Positions 17,373 through 26,513 of a stretch of DNA of 64,000 bases are shown here, one piece after another. A program made the translations under genes and the position numbers. The stretch is from positions 118,555-182,554 of the forward strand of contig JBOHGD010000002.1 in assembly GCA_050699955.1 (NCBI GenBank), in the 5' to 3' direction. Positions within the stretch are counted from its first letter, which is position 1; the number at the start of each line of letters is the position of its first letter. Under the pieces are notes generated by a model. That model searched no databases. It was not told the origin of the DNA and saw nothing but the letters and a program-made list of their open reading frames with translations. The stretch is from GCA-003244245 sp050699955 (GTDB lineage Bacteria; Actinomycetota; Actinomycetes; Mycobacteriales; Pseudonocardiaceae).

Positions 17373-17758
17373 GCACCGACAGCCCGGACCTGGTGATCGC
17401 GAAACGGCTGCTCGACCACCTCAAGCTACGCGGCTTCCAGTTCCAGCGAACCGCACCCGGCGCCGATGGCCCGCTGGTCGGCAACCGGGTGACCGGTCCC
17501 TGGACAGACACGATCCACATCCAGGGATTCAGCCGTGACTGCTACGCCTGGCGAAAACGAACTGGTCAGCCCGTGGCGGGAACCGCGCCGAGCACGGCAT
17601 CGATGGCGGAACCGAACACGTCCAGCCCGTCGGCCGATGGACCGGTGAGCGGGTCGATGGCGTGCTCGGGGTGCGGCATGAGCCCCACCACCCGGCCGTC
17701 CGCCGAGGCGACTCCGGCGATGTCGTTCGCCGCGCCGTTCGGGGTGGCGCCGAGATAA
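17369..17758 (+). pseudogene. Third gene of the coupled operon, 3' end lost at purQ
   Basis: The first 65 residues look real: VIAKRLLDHLKLRGFQFQRT, GPWTDTIHIQGFSRDCYAWR, with a start coupled by ATGA to the gene before. From about 17563 the frame simply continues as antisense of the 3' end of purQ until 17758, overlapping purQ by 193 bases. Relatives of this small family as I remember them continue for some 35 further residues of different character. I infer that the original 3' end was removed when this strip was joined to purQ. The function is unknown. Confidence 0.55.
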
Positions 17759-18255
17759 CGGAACACCACCCGTCCGTCGTTCTTCAGCGAAGCCAGCGTC
17801 GCGGCGTCGGCCACATATCGGCCTTCCCCGGATTTCAGCGGCACCACGATCTCGGTACCGGGCGCATACCGGCTGGTCCAGGCCGTCGACGTGCTCTCCA
17901 CCCGCAAGCGCTGGTCCCGGCAGACGAAGTGCAGCCCGGCGTTGCGCACCAGCGCACCGGGCAGCAGCCCAGCCTCGCACAGAATCTGAAAACCGTTACA
18001 GATGCCCAGCACCGGCGTGCCCCGCCGGGCCGCTTCCACCACGGCCCGCAGCACCGGCTGATGCGCGGCGATCGCGCCCGCCCGCAGGTAGTCACCGTAG
18101 GAGAACCCGCCTGGCACCACCACGGCGTCCACCCCGTGCAGGTCCTCGTCGGCGTGCCAGAGCGCCACCGGCTGCGCGCCGGCCACGCGTACCGCGCGGG
18201 CGGCGTCGGTGTCGTCGAGCGTGCCGGGGAAGGTGATCACACCGATCCGGGTCAC
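17566..18255 (-). CDS. purQ: Phosphoribosylformylglycinamidine synthase subunit PurQ
   Basis: The glutaminase subunit that feeds ammonia to PurL, 229 residues as expected. It is a class I glutamine amidotransferase: VVVPGGFSYGDYLRAGAI precedes the nucleophile elbow in VLGICNGFQILCEAG (Cys about residue 91), and the His/Glu pair lies in GLMPHPEHAIDP near the C-terminus. The start is GTG at 18255, overlapping the purS stop by four bases. With purS it forms a two-gene operon on the same strand as purL, separated from it by the accessory strip at 11.3-17.6 kb. Confidence 0.97.
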   Translation of the reverse strand: MTRIGVITFPGTLDDTDAARAVRVAGAQPVALWHADEDLHGVDAVVVPGGFSYGDYLRAGAIAAHQPVLRAVVEAARRGTPVLGICNGFQILCEAGLLPGALVRNAGLHFVCRDQRLRVESTSTAWTSRYAPGTEIVVPLKSGEGRYVADAATLASLKNDGRVVFRYLGATPNGAANDIAGVASADGRVVGLMPHPEHAIDPLTGPSADGLDVFGSAIDAVLGAVPATG

Positions 18256-18485
18256 AGCCTGCGCACCGTCCAGTCCTCGATCACCGGGTTGGCCAGCAGT
18301 TCGCCCGCGATCCGATGCAGCTCGGCGTCGTCGAGGCCCTCGGTGACGTCGAGTTCGAAATGTTTGCCCTGGCGCACGTCGCGTACCCCCTCGAAACCCA
18401 GCCGGGGCAGCGCCCTGGTGATCGCCTGACCCTGCGGGTCCAGGATCTCGGGTTTGAGGACGACATCCACGATCACTCGAGCCAC
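18252..18485 (-). CDS. purS: Phosphoribosylformylglycinamidine synthase subunit PurS
   Basis: A 77-residue scaffold subunit of the three-part FGAM synthetase. The family pattern is clear: VIVDVVLKPEILDPQGQAI, then LPRLGFEGVRDVRQGKHFEL, and LLANPVIEDWTV at the end. GTG at 18485 gives the usual family start (VARVIVDV). It is coupled to purQ by a four-base overlap. Longer upstream in-frame starts would add unrelated residues. Confidence 0.96.
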   Translation of the reverse strand: MARVIVDVVLKPEILDPQGQAITRALPRLGFEGVRDVRQGKHFELDVTEGLDDAELHRIAGELLANPVIEDWTVRRL

Positions 18486-18597
18486 GCTGCAGAGGTTACC
18501 TGTGCGCCGCGAGGACCTGGCCGCAGCGACCGAGGAGCCCGTCGCGTGGCAGGCTGGTGAACCGGCGCTCGGAGCAAGCCACAGAGGAGGAGCACCC

Positions 18598-19245
18598 ATG
18601 CAGATCGTCCATCTCGGACAGTCCTGTGTGCTGGCGGAGGCCGCATCGGCCCGCCTGCTGCTCGACCCGGGGACCCTCTCCTCCGGGTTCGAGGAGCTCA
18701 CCGGGCTCGACGCCATCCTGGTGACCCACCAGCATCCCGATCACCTCGACCTCGACCGGCTGCCCGCACTGCTGGCCGCGAACCCCGAGGCGGTGCTGAT
18801 GGCCGACCCCGGCTCAGCGGCACCACTGACCGCGGCAGGCATCGCGCACCAGGTGGTGCACCCGGGCGACAAGCTGGAGCTGGCCGGTACCGGCACCACG
18901 GTCGAGGTGATCGGCGGCGACCACGGCGTCATCCACCCGGACATTCCGGTGGTCCCCAACAACGGCTACCTGATCGACGACGGCAGCACCGCGATGCTGC
19001 ATCCCGGGGACTCCTTCGACCTGCCCGGCCGAACCATCGACCTACTACTGCTGCCCACCTCGGCGCCGTGGCTCAAGCTCTCCGAGGCGGTGGACTACCT
19101 GCGGGCGGTCGCGCCGCCGCTGGCTGTGCCGATCCACCAGGCCCAGCTGGCCATCCCGGAGAAGTACTACGGGCTGTTCCGCGAGCTCGCTCCGGACGGA
19201 ACCGACGTTCAGATCGCGCCGCGCGGCGAGGCGTTCACACTCTGA
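18598..19245 (+). CDS. MBL-fold metallo-hydrolase (UlaG-like)
   Basis: A 215-residue metallo-beta-lactamase-fold hydrolase. The metal-binding motif is VTHQHPDHLDLD (HxHxDH, about residues 43-48). A second-ligand region is GGDHGVIHP, AMLHPGDSFD supplies the later Asp/His, and PIHQAQLAIPEKYY lies near the C-terminus, which resembles the UlaG-like subgroup. ATG at 18598 follows GAGGAGG. The substrate is unknown. It is transcribed away from purS, and its 3' end meets the deacetylase gene across a 9-base tandem repeat. Confidence 0.9.
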   Translation: MQIVHLGQSCVLAEAASARLLLDPGTLSSGFEELTGLDAILVTHQHPDHLDLDRLPALLAANPEAVLMADPGSAAPLTAAGIAHQVVHPGDKLELAGTGTTVEVIGGDHGVIHPDIPVVPNNGYLIDDGSTAMLHPGDSFDLPGRTIDLLLLPTSAPWLKLSEAVDYLRAVAPPLAVPIHQAQLAIPEKYYGLFRELAPDGTDVQIAPRGEAFTL

Positions 19246-19249
19246 ACCC

Positions 19250-20010
<761 letters not shown>

Positions 20011-20101
20011 ATCTCCATGAGACCTCGCGCAGATGACAACCCGCTGACCAGACGGTTTCCGCAGTGCACCGATCCACCGAACTCCCCGGCCACCGACCCG
20101 A

Positions 20102-21517
20102 TCACAAGATCGCGGCGGGGTGATAGTCGGCGGCTTCCGGGTGCTGGGCGATCACGGCTTCCACCTCGGCGACGACCGCGGCCACCTGCGCGGCCGCAGC
20201 CCCGGTGAACGGCAGCCGATCGGCGATCAGCACGTCCAGCCCGGCCCGGTCCAGCGGCAGCCGGCCGTCGTCGGCCAGCCGGTCGAGCAGGTCGTTGTCC
20301 GCGCCCTTCTCTCGCATCGCCAGCGCCACCGCGACCGCGTGCTCTCTGATCACCTCGTGCGCGGTCTCCCGGCCCATCCCGGCGCGCACCGCGGCGACCA
20401 GCACCTTCGTGGTGGCCAGGAACGGCAGGTAACGCTCCAGCTCCCGCTCGACCACCGCGGGGTAGGCGCCGAACTCGTCGAGCACGGTGAGGAAGGTCTC
20501 GACCAGCCCATCGAAGGCGAAGAATGCATCGGGTAACGCCACCCGGCGCACCACGGAATCCGATACGTCGCCCTCGTTCCACTGCGCGCCGGCCAGCTCG
20601 GCGACCATCGACGCATAGCCGCGCAACACGACCGTCAGGCCGTTCACCCGTTCACAGGAGCGCGTGTTCATCTTGTGCGGCATGGCGCTGGAGCCGACCT
20701 GGCCGGGGGCGAACCCCTCAGTCACCAGCTCGTGCCCGGCCATCAGCCGGATCGTGGTCGCCAGCGACGACGGTCCGGCGGCCAGCTGCACCAGTGCGCT
20801 GAGCACGTCGTGGTCCAGCGAGCGCGGATAGACCTGCCCGACGCTGGTCAGCACGCGGCCGAAACCGAGATGCCCCGCCACCCGCCGCTCCAGCTCGGCC
20901 AGCGCGGCGCGATCACCGCCGAGCAGGTCGAGGGCGTCCTGGGCGGTGCCCATCGGGCCCTTGATCCCGCGCAGCGGGTAGCGGGCCAGCAGCTCCTCGA
21001 GCCGGGTGAAGGCCACCAGCAGCTCGTCGGCCGCGGTGGCGAAGCGCTTGCCCAGCGCGGTGGCCTGGGCCGCGACGTTGTGGCTGCGCCCGGTCATCAC
21101 CAGCTCCGCGTGCTCGGCGGCGCGGGCAGCGAGCCGGGCGAGTAATGCGACGCAGCGGTCCCGTACATGCTCCAGTGAGCGGCGCACCTGCAGCTGCTCG
21201 ACGTTCTCCGTGAGATCCCGCGACGTCAGCCCCTTGTGGATCTCCTGATGACCGGCCAGCGCGTTGAACTCCTCGATGCGCGCCTTGACGTCATGGCGGG
21301 TCACCCGCTCCCTGGTGGCGATCGACTCGAGATCCACGGTGGACACGACCAGCTCGTAGTCGTCGATCACCCGCTGCTCGACCCGCACGCCGAGATCGGC
21401 CTGGGCGCGCAGCACGGCCAGCCACAGCTGCCGTTCGAGCACCACCTTGTACTCCGCTGACCACAGCCGGACCACGGCGTCGGAGGCATAGCGCTGCGCC
21501 AGCACATCGGGGATCAC
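20102..21517 (-). CDS. purB: Adenylosuccinate lyase
   Basis: This enzyme cleaves SAICAR to AICAR and adenylosuccinate to AMP. It is 471 residues, the usual length. The fumarase/aspartase superfamily signature GQVGSSAMPHKMNTRSCE is intact (about residues 270-287), preceded by the active-site segments TSRDLTENVEQLQVRRSL and MTGRSHNVAAQATALGKR. The start is GTG at 21517. It is followed at 92 bases by the deacetylase gene and preceded by the anti-sigma-like gene, all on the minus strand. Confidence 0.97.
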   Translation of the reverse strand: MIPDVLAQRYASDAVVRLWSAEYKVVLERQLWLAVLRAQADLGVRVEQRVIDDYELVVSTVDLESIATRERVTRHDVKARIEEFNALAGHQEIHKGLTSRDLTENVEQLQVRRSLEHVRDRCVALLARLAARAAEHAELVMTGRSHNVAAQATALGKRFATAADELLVAFTRLEELLARYPLRGIKGPMGTAQDALDLLGGDRAALAELERRVAGHLGFGRVLTSVGQVYPRSLDHDVLSALVQLAAGPSSLATTIRLMAGHELVTEGFAPGQVGSSAMPHKMNTRSCERVNGLTVVLRGYASMVAELAGAQWNEGDVSDSVVRRVALPDAFFAFDGLVETFLTVLDEFGAYPAVVERELERYLPFLATTKVLVAAVRAGMGRETAHEVIREHAVAVALAMREKGADNDLLDRLADDGRLPLDRAGLDVLIADRLPFTGAAAAQVAAVVAEVEAVIAQHPEAADYHPAAIL

Positions 21518-21526
21518 CCATGCAGA

Positions 21527-22237
21527 CTACGACCGGCCGGCGAGCTCCTCGGCCAGTTCGGGGAGCTCGCCGGCCAGCGGTGCCGCCTGCCCCGGTACCC
21601 GCGGTATCGAGATCAGCACCAGCACCCGCCCTCCGTCCAGAGCCACGGCCTGCTCGCGCCACCCATCCGGCAGGCTGACGGCCTCCTCGGGTTGCGGCAG
21701 GCCGGCCGGAGTCAGCGGGAGGACCAGGACATCCAGCGTGCCGCCGGCCACCGGAACCGACGCTGCCCTCGACCCGGTCGGGCACGGACCGGGAACCCCG
21801 CTCGCGGGGCCGGGCACTGCCGTGCCGTGACCGGCGAGCACGGCAGTCACTCCGGCCGCCAACTGGTCGTCGACGGGGCCGCAGGTGGCCTGCTCCCCCA
21901 CCGCGGAACCGGCGCGAGGGACGGGCAGCTGAGGTCCTCGCGGGGCGTCGAAGGGTTGTATCCTGCCGAGATTCGCTGCCCCGGTGCCGACCGGGCGCCC
22001 GGCATCCCGGCCAGCCGTGCTCGATGCCTCGTCCTGCAGCATCCGACCACCGGCCACCAGGGCGATCGTCAACACCGCTGCGCCGAGTACCGTGCCGCCG
22101 ACGAGCGCGTTACGCCGCCGGACGGTAGCGCGCCGAGAAGCGGCCACCACCTCGTCATGGCCGAAGGAAGCGGGTGGCGCCTCACCAGCCGCATCCCGGA
22201 AAAGCTCGGCTAGGCGCTGCTCATCCACTGCTGCCAC
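21527..22237 (-). CDS. Putative membrane-anchored anti-sigma-like protein
   Basis: A 236-residue single-pass protein: a short cytoplasmic N-terminus (LAELFRDAAGEAPPASFGHD), a basic stretch VRRRNALVGGTV, one transmembrane helix (about 45-65, LGAAVLTIALVAG) and an extracytoplasmic Pro/Gly-rich domain. It sits 13 bases downstream of a SigE-like ECF sigma factor gene, the classic place for a cognate regulator. There is no zinc-binding HxxxCxxC motif, so if it is an anti-sigma factor it is not of the ZAS type. The role is inferred from position and topology. Confidence 0.65.
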   Translation of the reverse strand: MAAVDEQRLAELFRDAAGEAPPASFGHDEVVAASRRATVRRRNALVGGTVLGAAVLTIALVAGGRMLQDEASSTAGRDAGRPVGTGAANLGRIQPFDAPRGPQLPVPRAGSAVGEQATCGPVDDQLAAGVTAVLAGHGTAVPGPASGVPGPCPTGSRAASVPVAGGTLDVLVLPLTPAGLPQPEEAVSLPDGWREQAVALDGGRVLVLISIPRVPGQAAPLAGELPELAEELAGRS

Positions 22238-22250
22238 CTCCCCGGCGCCG

Positions 22251-22775
22251 TCATCCCGCGGGCCGAAGGTCGTCCAAGGCGTCGCCCAGCGCGGCTCTCA
22301 GGGTGTCCAGCCCTCGGGCGGTCTGGCTCTTCACGGTGCCCTCGGTGCACTTCAGGGCGGTGGCCACGGTCGCGACCGACTGCCCCTCCAGGAACCGCAA
22401 CACCAGAACCGCCCGCTGCCGGGGCGGCACCTGCTGCAGACCATCGACCAACGCGGACCGGGTGGCTACCGAGTCGCCCACCGCGTCGCGGGTCACCGCC
22501 GCCGATGACTCCGGTAGCACATCGACGGCATACTCCCGGCGCCACGGCCGGCGGGACTCGTCGATCGCGGCCCGGACCAACGTGCGCCGCACATAGGCGT
22601 CCAGGGCGGCCCGATCCCGGATCTTGTGCCAGCGCCGGTGCAGCGCCACGAAAGCGGTCTGCGCGAGGTCGTCCGCGCGATACCAGTCGCCACAGATCAA
22701 GTAGGCAGCTCTGCGCACAGCATCGCGCCGCGCAGCGAAGTAGTCCGTGAACTCCTGCTCCTCGCGGTGGTCCAC
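22251..22775 (-). CDS. SigE-family ECF RNA polymerase sigma factor
   Basis: A sigma-70 family factor of 174 residues with region 2 (FTDYFAARRDAVRRAAYLIC, DWYRADDLAQTAFVALHRRW) and region 4 (LQQVPPRQRAVLVLRFLEGQ, TVATALKCTEGTVKSQTARG). There is no region 3, as in ECF factors of the SigE-like Streptomyces/Saccharopolyspora type. I chose GTG at 22775 because GAGAGG lies about 5 bases upstream; the open frame extends further but the extension is Cys/His-rich and unlike the family. It is cotranscribed with a membrane protein that is the likely regulator. Confidence 0.9.
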   Translation of the reverse strand: MDHREEQEFTDYFAARRDAVRRAAYLICGDWYRADDLAQTAFVALHRRWHKIRDRAALDAYVRRTLVRAAIDESRRPWRREYAVDVLPESSAAVTRDAVGDSVATRSALVDGLQQVPPRQRAVLVLRFLEGQSVATVATALKCTEGTVKSQTARGLDTLRAALGDALDDLRPAG

Positions 22776-22855
22776 CCGGACCTCTCGTCGGTCGTGCGTG
22801 CACGTGCATCGACGGAACGCGTGCCGGCCATGGTTGCACAGCACCACCCCGCCCG

Positions 22856-23076
22856 GCGTGTCAGGCTCTCATGCTCGGTGTGTCGGGCTGCGGTGTACTG
22901 GGCACCCCCTCAGGATGGCTGGCCAGCGCTGTCGGTCACGGCCATCAGACCACAGCACTGCATGCCCCAGACCTGAGCGAGCGTGACATGGCACCGGACG
23001 AGCTAACGCATGGAGCGGCTGCGGCGCCGGCACGTACACCATGGCCCGACACACCGAGCATGAGAGCCTGACACGC
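22856..23076. repeat. 33-base perfect inverted repeats enclosing 155 bases
   Basis: 22856-22888 and 23044-23076 are exact reverse complements, 33 bases each. The arm contains the 22-base unit GTGTCAGGCTCTCATGCTCGGT, related to the tandem units at 24154-24257 and 40138-40181. The 155-base interior has no credible gene. The arrangement resembles a small non-autonomous element or a large hairpin between the sigma-factor promoter and the threonine aldolase gene. I see no clear target-site duplication. Confidence 0.85.
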
Positions 23077-23105
23077 GCAGGCCTGGGGTGGATCTGCCCG
23101 GGACA

Positions 23106-24188
23106 ATGGGCCAGGTGCGCACGATCGACTTGCGATCCGACACCGTCACCAAGCCCGACGAGGCGATGCGCGCCGCGATGGCCGCGGCCGAGGTCGGTGA
23201 CGACGTGCTCGACCACGACCCCACGATGCGGGTACTGGAGGAACGGGTCGCCGAGCTGCTGGGCACCGAGGCGGCGTTGTGGGTGCCCAGCGGGTGCATG
23301 GGAAACACCATCGCGCTGATGGGACATCTGCAGCGCGGCGATGCCTTCCTCGCGCCGGATGGGGCGCATGTGCTCGGGGCGGAGCTCGGCACCCCGGCCT
23401 GGCTGGCAGGTGGCATGCCGGTGCCACTGCCGCACGATGGCGGGCCCGGCCGGTTCACCCCGCAGACCGTGCGGGCCTACGCAGGCCTGGGGCGTTCGGG
23501 TCCGTACTACTCGCTGCGCACCACGCTGCTGTGCATGGAGAACACGCACAACGCCGCCGGCGGGACAGTGCTCACGCCCGCCGAGCACGTCGAGCTCGTC
23601 GCGGCTGCCCGGGAGGAGGGGCTCGCCGTCCATCTGGACGGCGCCCGGATCTGGAACGCCGCCGTAGCGCTACAGGTCGAGCCCGCCGGGCTGACCACGG
23701 GGGTGGACACCGTGCAGGTGTGCCTGTCCAAGGGCCTCGGCGCCCCCGTCGGCTCACTGGTCGCGGGTTCCGCAGCGTTCATCAGCGAGGCACGACGGCT
23801 ACGCAAGATGCTCGGCGGCGGAGTTCGTCAGGGCGGGGTGCTGGCCGCGGCGGGAATGATCGCGTTAGACCGCAGAAGCGACCTGCTCGCCGACCACGAC
23901 ACCGCGTTCCTGCTGGCCGACGGGCTCGCCGAGCTGGGATGGGCGGTGGCGCCGCCGCAGACCAACATGGTGCTCGCGACGGTTCCCGACCTCGCAGGCA
24001 CCGTGGCGGGACTGGCCGGGCTTCGGGTGCTCGGCGGGCCGATGGCCGGTCGGTTGCGGTTCGTGACGCATCGCGATGTCAGCAAGGCCGACATCGCCGA
24101 GGTGCTGGGCCGGTTGTCGCGCTGGCAAGCGGAAGGTGCAGGACCGGGACGAGCACCAGGGCCTGACACACCGGACACCAGGGCCTGA
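23106..24188 (+). CDS. Low-specificity L-threonine aldolase family protein
   Basis: A PLP-dependent aldolase of fold type I that cleaves threonine or allo-threonine to glycine and acetaldehyde. It is about 360 residues. Family hallmarks are TIDLRSDTVTKPDEAMRAAM at the start, PSGCMGNTIAL near residue 60, ENTHNAAGG, HLDGARIWNAAVAL and the PLP lysine in CLSKGLGAPVGSLVAG. ATG at 23106 or GTG at 23115 are both possible. The last dozen residues (APGPDTPDTRA) and the stop are encoded by the first copies of a 22-base tandem repeat, so the C-terminus was shaped by the repeat. Confidence 0.94.
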   Translation: MGQVRTIDLRSDTVTKPDEAMRAAMAAAEVGDDVLDHDPTMRVLEERVAELLGTEAALWVPSGCMGNTIALMGHLQRGDAFLAPDGAHVLGAELGTPAWLAGGMPVPLPHDGGPGRFTPQTVRAYAGLGRSGPYYSLRTTLLCMENTHNAAGGTVLTPAEHVELVAAAREEGLAVHLDGARIWNAAVALQVEPAGLTTGVDTVQVCLSKGLGAPVGSLVAGSAAFISEARRLRKMLGGGVRQGGVLAAAGMIALDRRSDLLADHDTAFLLADGLAELGWAVAPPQTNMVLATVPDLAGTVAGLAGLRVLGGPMAGRLRFVTHRDVSKADIAEVLGRLSRWQAEGAGPGRAPGPDTPDTRA

Positions 24189-24257
24189 CACACCGGACAC
24201 CAGGGCCTGACACACCGGACACCAGGGCCTGACACACCGGACACCAGGGCCTGACAC
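24154..24257. repeat. Tandem repeat, 4.7 copies of a 22-base unit
   Basis: Units start at 24154, 24176, 24198, 24220 and a partial at 24242. Each begins CACCAGGGCCTGACACACCG. All full copies are identical. The array overlaps the end of the threonine aldolase gene (its stop lies in copy two) and stops 5 bases before the converging GDSL hydrolase gene. Confidence 0.95.
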
Positions 24258-24262
24258 GCGGG

Positions 24263-25813
24263 CTAGAAGGCGCGGCCGACCAGACCGAGTGCTTCGTCGG
24301 CCCAGCCGAGCACCCGCAGCCCGTCGGTCACGATGCTTGGCGGGTGGGTCAGCAGGGTGTCCCGCTCGATCAGCCGGGTGAAGTCGACCTGGATCGGTTC
24401 AGTGCGTGGCGTCCCGTCGGGCCGGGTGAATCGGACCCCGGCGCGCACCATGATGTCGATCAGCTCCTGGGCGATGATGCCGTAGCCCACTGTGGTCGGA
24501 TGGATCCCGTCCAGCGAGAACAACCCACCGCTGCTCCGCTCGGTGCCGTCACTGGCGAGGAACCGCGAATCCGGTACCGGGCGCAGCGCCGCGAGTTCGG
24601 GCGGCAGTGGATACGGCGTCCACCAGTCGGGACGGGCCTCTGGGTCCTCGTGGTAACGACGCGAGGCGAGCCGGTCGAGCACCCCCGCGATGTCCAGCAG
24701 GTACCAGTCTCGCCCCGCGCGCCGGGCGGCAGCGACGGCAGCGGTGATCGCGTCGTTGTACTGGTCGATGGCACTGTCGACGGCGCGCGCCTCATCGTGG
24801 GTGATCGAGGGATCACGGCCGGGGCGGAAGTCGTGATCGGGGATCCACGGGCGGGTGTAGTAGGGGAAGTACCGGGAGCCGGGACGAACCTTGCCGTGCA
24901 CGCCGCGGGCGATCGGTGCGATCGTGACGTGCGGGACCGTGCACCAGACGACGTGCCGGGCGCGGACGGCCGCCACCTTGGTGGCGAGATGGTCGAGCTC
25001 GGCGATGAAGTGGCTGGGTCGCCACACCGTGAACGCGCCCTTGCGGGCCAGGTCGTCGTAGCCCGGCCCGCTCCAGACGACGCGCAGCGACGTGACGGCG
25101 CCCAGCGCGTTGTTGGCGCCGAGGAACACCACCAGCGTCTCGATGCTGTGCTCGGGGTCGGTCCCCGGCTCATCTCCCAGCGCGGCAGCGGTGTCGAGCA
25201 CGGTATTGCGGCGGTCGGCCGATGTCGTGTGGGGCAGCACCCGCAGCGCCGCGCGGGCGCCGTTGTTCTGCACGACCTGGTTGATCAGGTCGTCGGTCGG
25301 CGGCTGGATCTCGGCGGAGCAGATGTCCGCAGTGCGGGCCAGCGCGTCGCGCAGGTCCCAGCCGTACATCCCGAGCACGTGGTTGGTCGGGGCCGGGGCG
25401 GGATACCGGGAGCCGGGACCACGTTCCCAGTAGTCCTCCACCCGGTTCATGAACGTCCTGATCTCCAGCAGCGCTGCGGGCAGCTCCCACCAGTTCAGTT
25501 CGGTGCCGGACACGCGCTCGACGTCGCGCAGCAGGAACTCGATGTTGAGCGGCAGCCCTCCGCCAGGGCCGTTGTAGGTCGGGAAGCGCAGCCCGGCCCA
25601 GCCGAGCTCATGAGCGATGATCGCCGAGTAGGACAGGCCGGTGGCGAAGATCGCACCGCTGGCGAAGCCTTGGGTCAGCGAGTCACCGATGCTGACCAGC
25701 CGATGCTGCGGGGTGCCCAGCCAGGCCGTCGCTACCGGGATGCCGACGGTGGGGTCCGACACCGGCTCCCGGGGGGCCGTCCTGATCACCACGTCATCCG
25801 GCACGTCTGCCAT
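24263..25813 (-). CDS. SGNH/GDSL hydrolase family protein
   Basis: A large 516-residue SGNH hydrolase. Block I is VSIGDSLTQGFASG (nucleophile Ser about residue 44), block III LVVFLGANNALGAV, and block V LDGIHPTTVGYG with the catalytic Asp/His near residue 450. The spacing is wider than in typical 200-residue esterases because of inserted loops. No signal peptide is visible, so it appears cytoplasmic. ATG at 25813 follows GGAGAG. The substrate is unknown; the family includes esterases and lipases. Confidence 0.87.
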   Translation of the reverse strand: MADVPDDVVIRTAPREPVSDPTVGIPVATAWLGTPQHRLVSIGDSLTQGFASGAIFATGLSYSAIIAHELGWAGLRFPTYNGPGGGLPLNIEFLLRDVERVSGTELNWWELPAALLEIRTFMNRVEDYWERGPGSRYPAPAPTNHVLGMYGWDLRDALARTADICSAEIQPPTDDLINQVVQNNGARAALRVLPHTTSADRRNTVLDTAAALGDEPGTDPEHSIETLVVFLGANNALGAVTSLRVVWSGPGYDDLARKGAFTVWRPSHFIAELDHLATKVAAVRARHVVWCTVPHVTIAPIARGVHGKVRPGSRYFPYYTRPWIPDHDFRPGRDPSITHDEARAVDSAIDQYNDAITAAVAAARRAGRDWYLLDIAGVLDRLASRRYHEDPEARPDWWTPYPLPPELAALRPVPDSRFLASDGTERSSGGLFSLDGIHPTTVGYGIIAQELIDIMVRAGVRFTRPDGTPRTEPIQVDFTRLIERDTLLTHPPSIVTDGLRVLGWADEALGLVGRAF

Positions 25814-25896
25814 GGCCACTCTCCTGTGAGTCGCGCTCAAGAGATCCGAAGGAAGTGTGCTCCGCCGACCCTGTCACGCGAAAGAGTGAAGTGACC

Positions 25897-26463
25897 TCAG
25901 TCCGTGGCCGGCGCCGGGGCGGCGCGCTCGGCCTGCGCCAGCGTGTCCAGCACTAGCTCCAGCCAGCGCAGGCTGCGGCGGTAGTTCTCGGCATCCGCGG
26001 CAGAGGGGCTCGGCGGCAGCGCGCGTTCCGGACTACCCGGTCTGGTCACCCGTCCGGAGACGTCCAGCACCACGTGCAGGGTCTCCAGCATCCAGCCCCA
26101 TTCGGCGACAGCCGGATGGGGCGGGCCGGGTAGCTGCACCACCCCGCTGTGCCGGGGCAACGTGCCGAGCACCCGGGTCAGGGCGCGCTCGAGATCGTGC
26201 AGCACCCAGCCTTCCCAGACCGGGCGGATCGGGCCGTTCTCCTCGGTGTCGCACCAGTAGTCCACGACATAGGCCAGCCGCCCGTCGATCGGGCCGGTGG
26301 GCACCGGTAGCCCGGTCAGCTCGGCCAACGGGTCCCGGGTGCAGTTGCCGAGCTGCCAGCGCACCAGCTCACGCAACCACGACCACTGCTCGCGGAGGAA
26401 ACGCACACCTTCGGGGGACAGCGACAGCATCAGATCCTCGCCCTGCCGGTCCCACATGATCAT
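25897..26463 (-). CDS. Conserved hypothetical protein
   Basis: A 188-residue acidic, Trp-rich protein (SLSPEGVRFLREQWSWLREL, YVVDYWCDTEENGPIRPVWE). It has no membrane segment and no motif I can link to a family. It has two possible starts, ATG at 26463 or 26457, with GGAGG upstream. It sits 50 bases downstream of purD on the same strand and may be cotranscribed with it. The coding call rests on consistent GC-rich third positions and spacing to neighbours. Confidence 0.7.
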   Translation of the reverse strand: MIMWDRQGEDLMLSLSPEGVRFLREQWSWLRELVRWQLGNCTRDPLAELTGLPVPTGPIDGRLAYVVDYWCDTEENGPIRPVWEGWVLHDLERALTRVLGTLPRHSGVVQLPGPPHPAVAEWGWMLETLHVVLDVSGRVTRPGSPERALPPSPSAADAENYRRSLRWLELVLDTLAQAERAAPAPATD

Positions 26464-26513
26464 CGTTTTCTTCTGCCTCCAGTCCTGCCCGACTGCGCAG
26501 GCAGGCTATCGCG

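Noticed and set aside
17426..17980. Minus-strand frame of 184 codons overlapping purQ
   Set aside because: Out-of-frame shadow of purQ with Arg/Gly-rich translation.
24154..24257. CRISPR array
   Set aside because: The 22-base units are directly adjacent without spacers, so this is a simple tandem repeat; no cas genes are nearby.
24344..25894. 516-codon plus-strand frame opposite the GDSL hydrolase
   Set aside because: Low-complexity translation; the minus strand has SGNH motifs and a good ribosome binding site.
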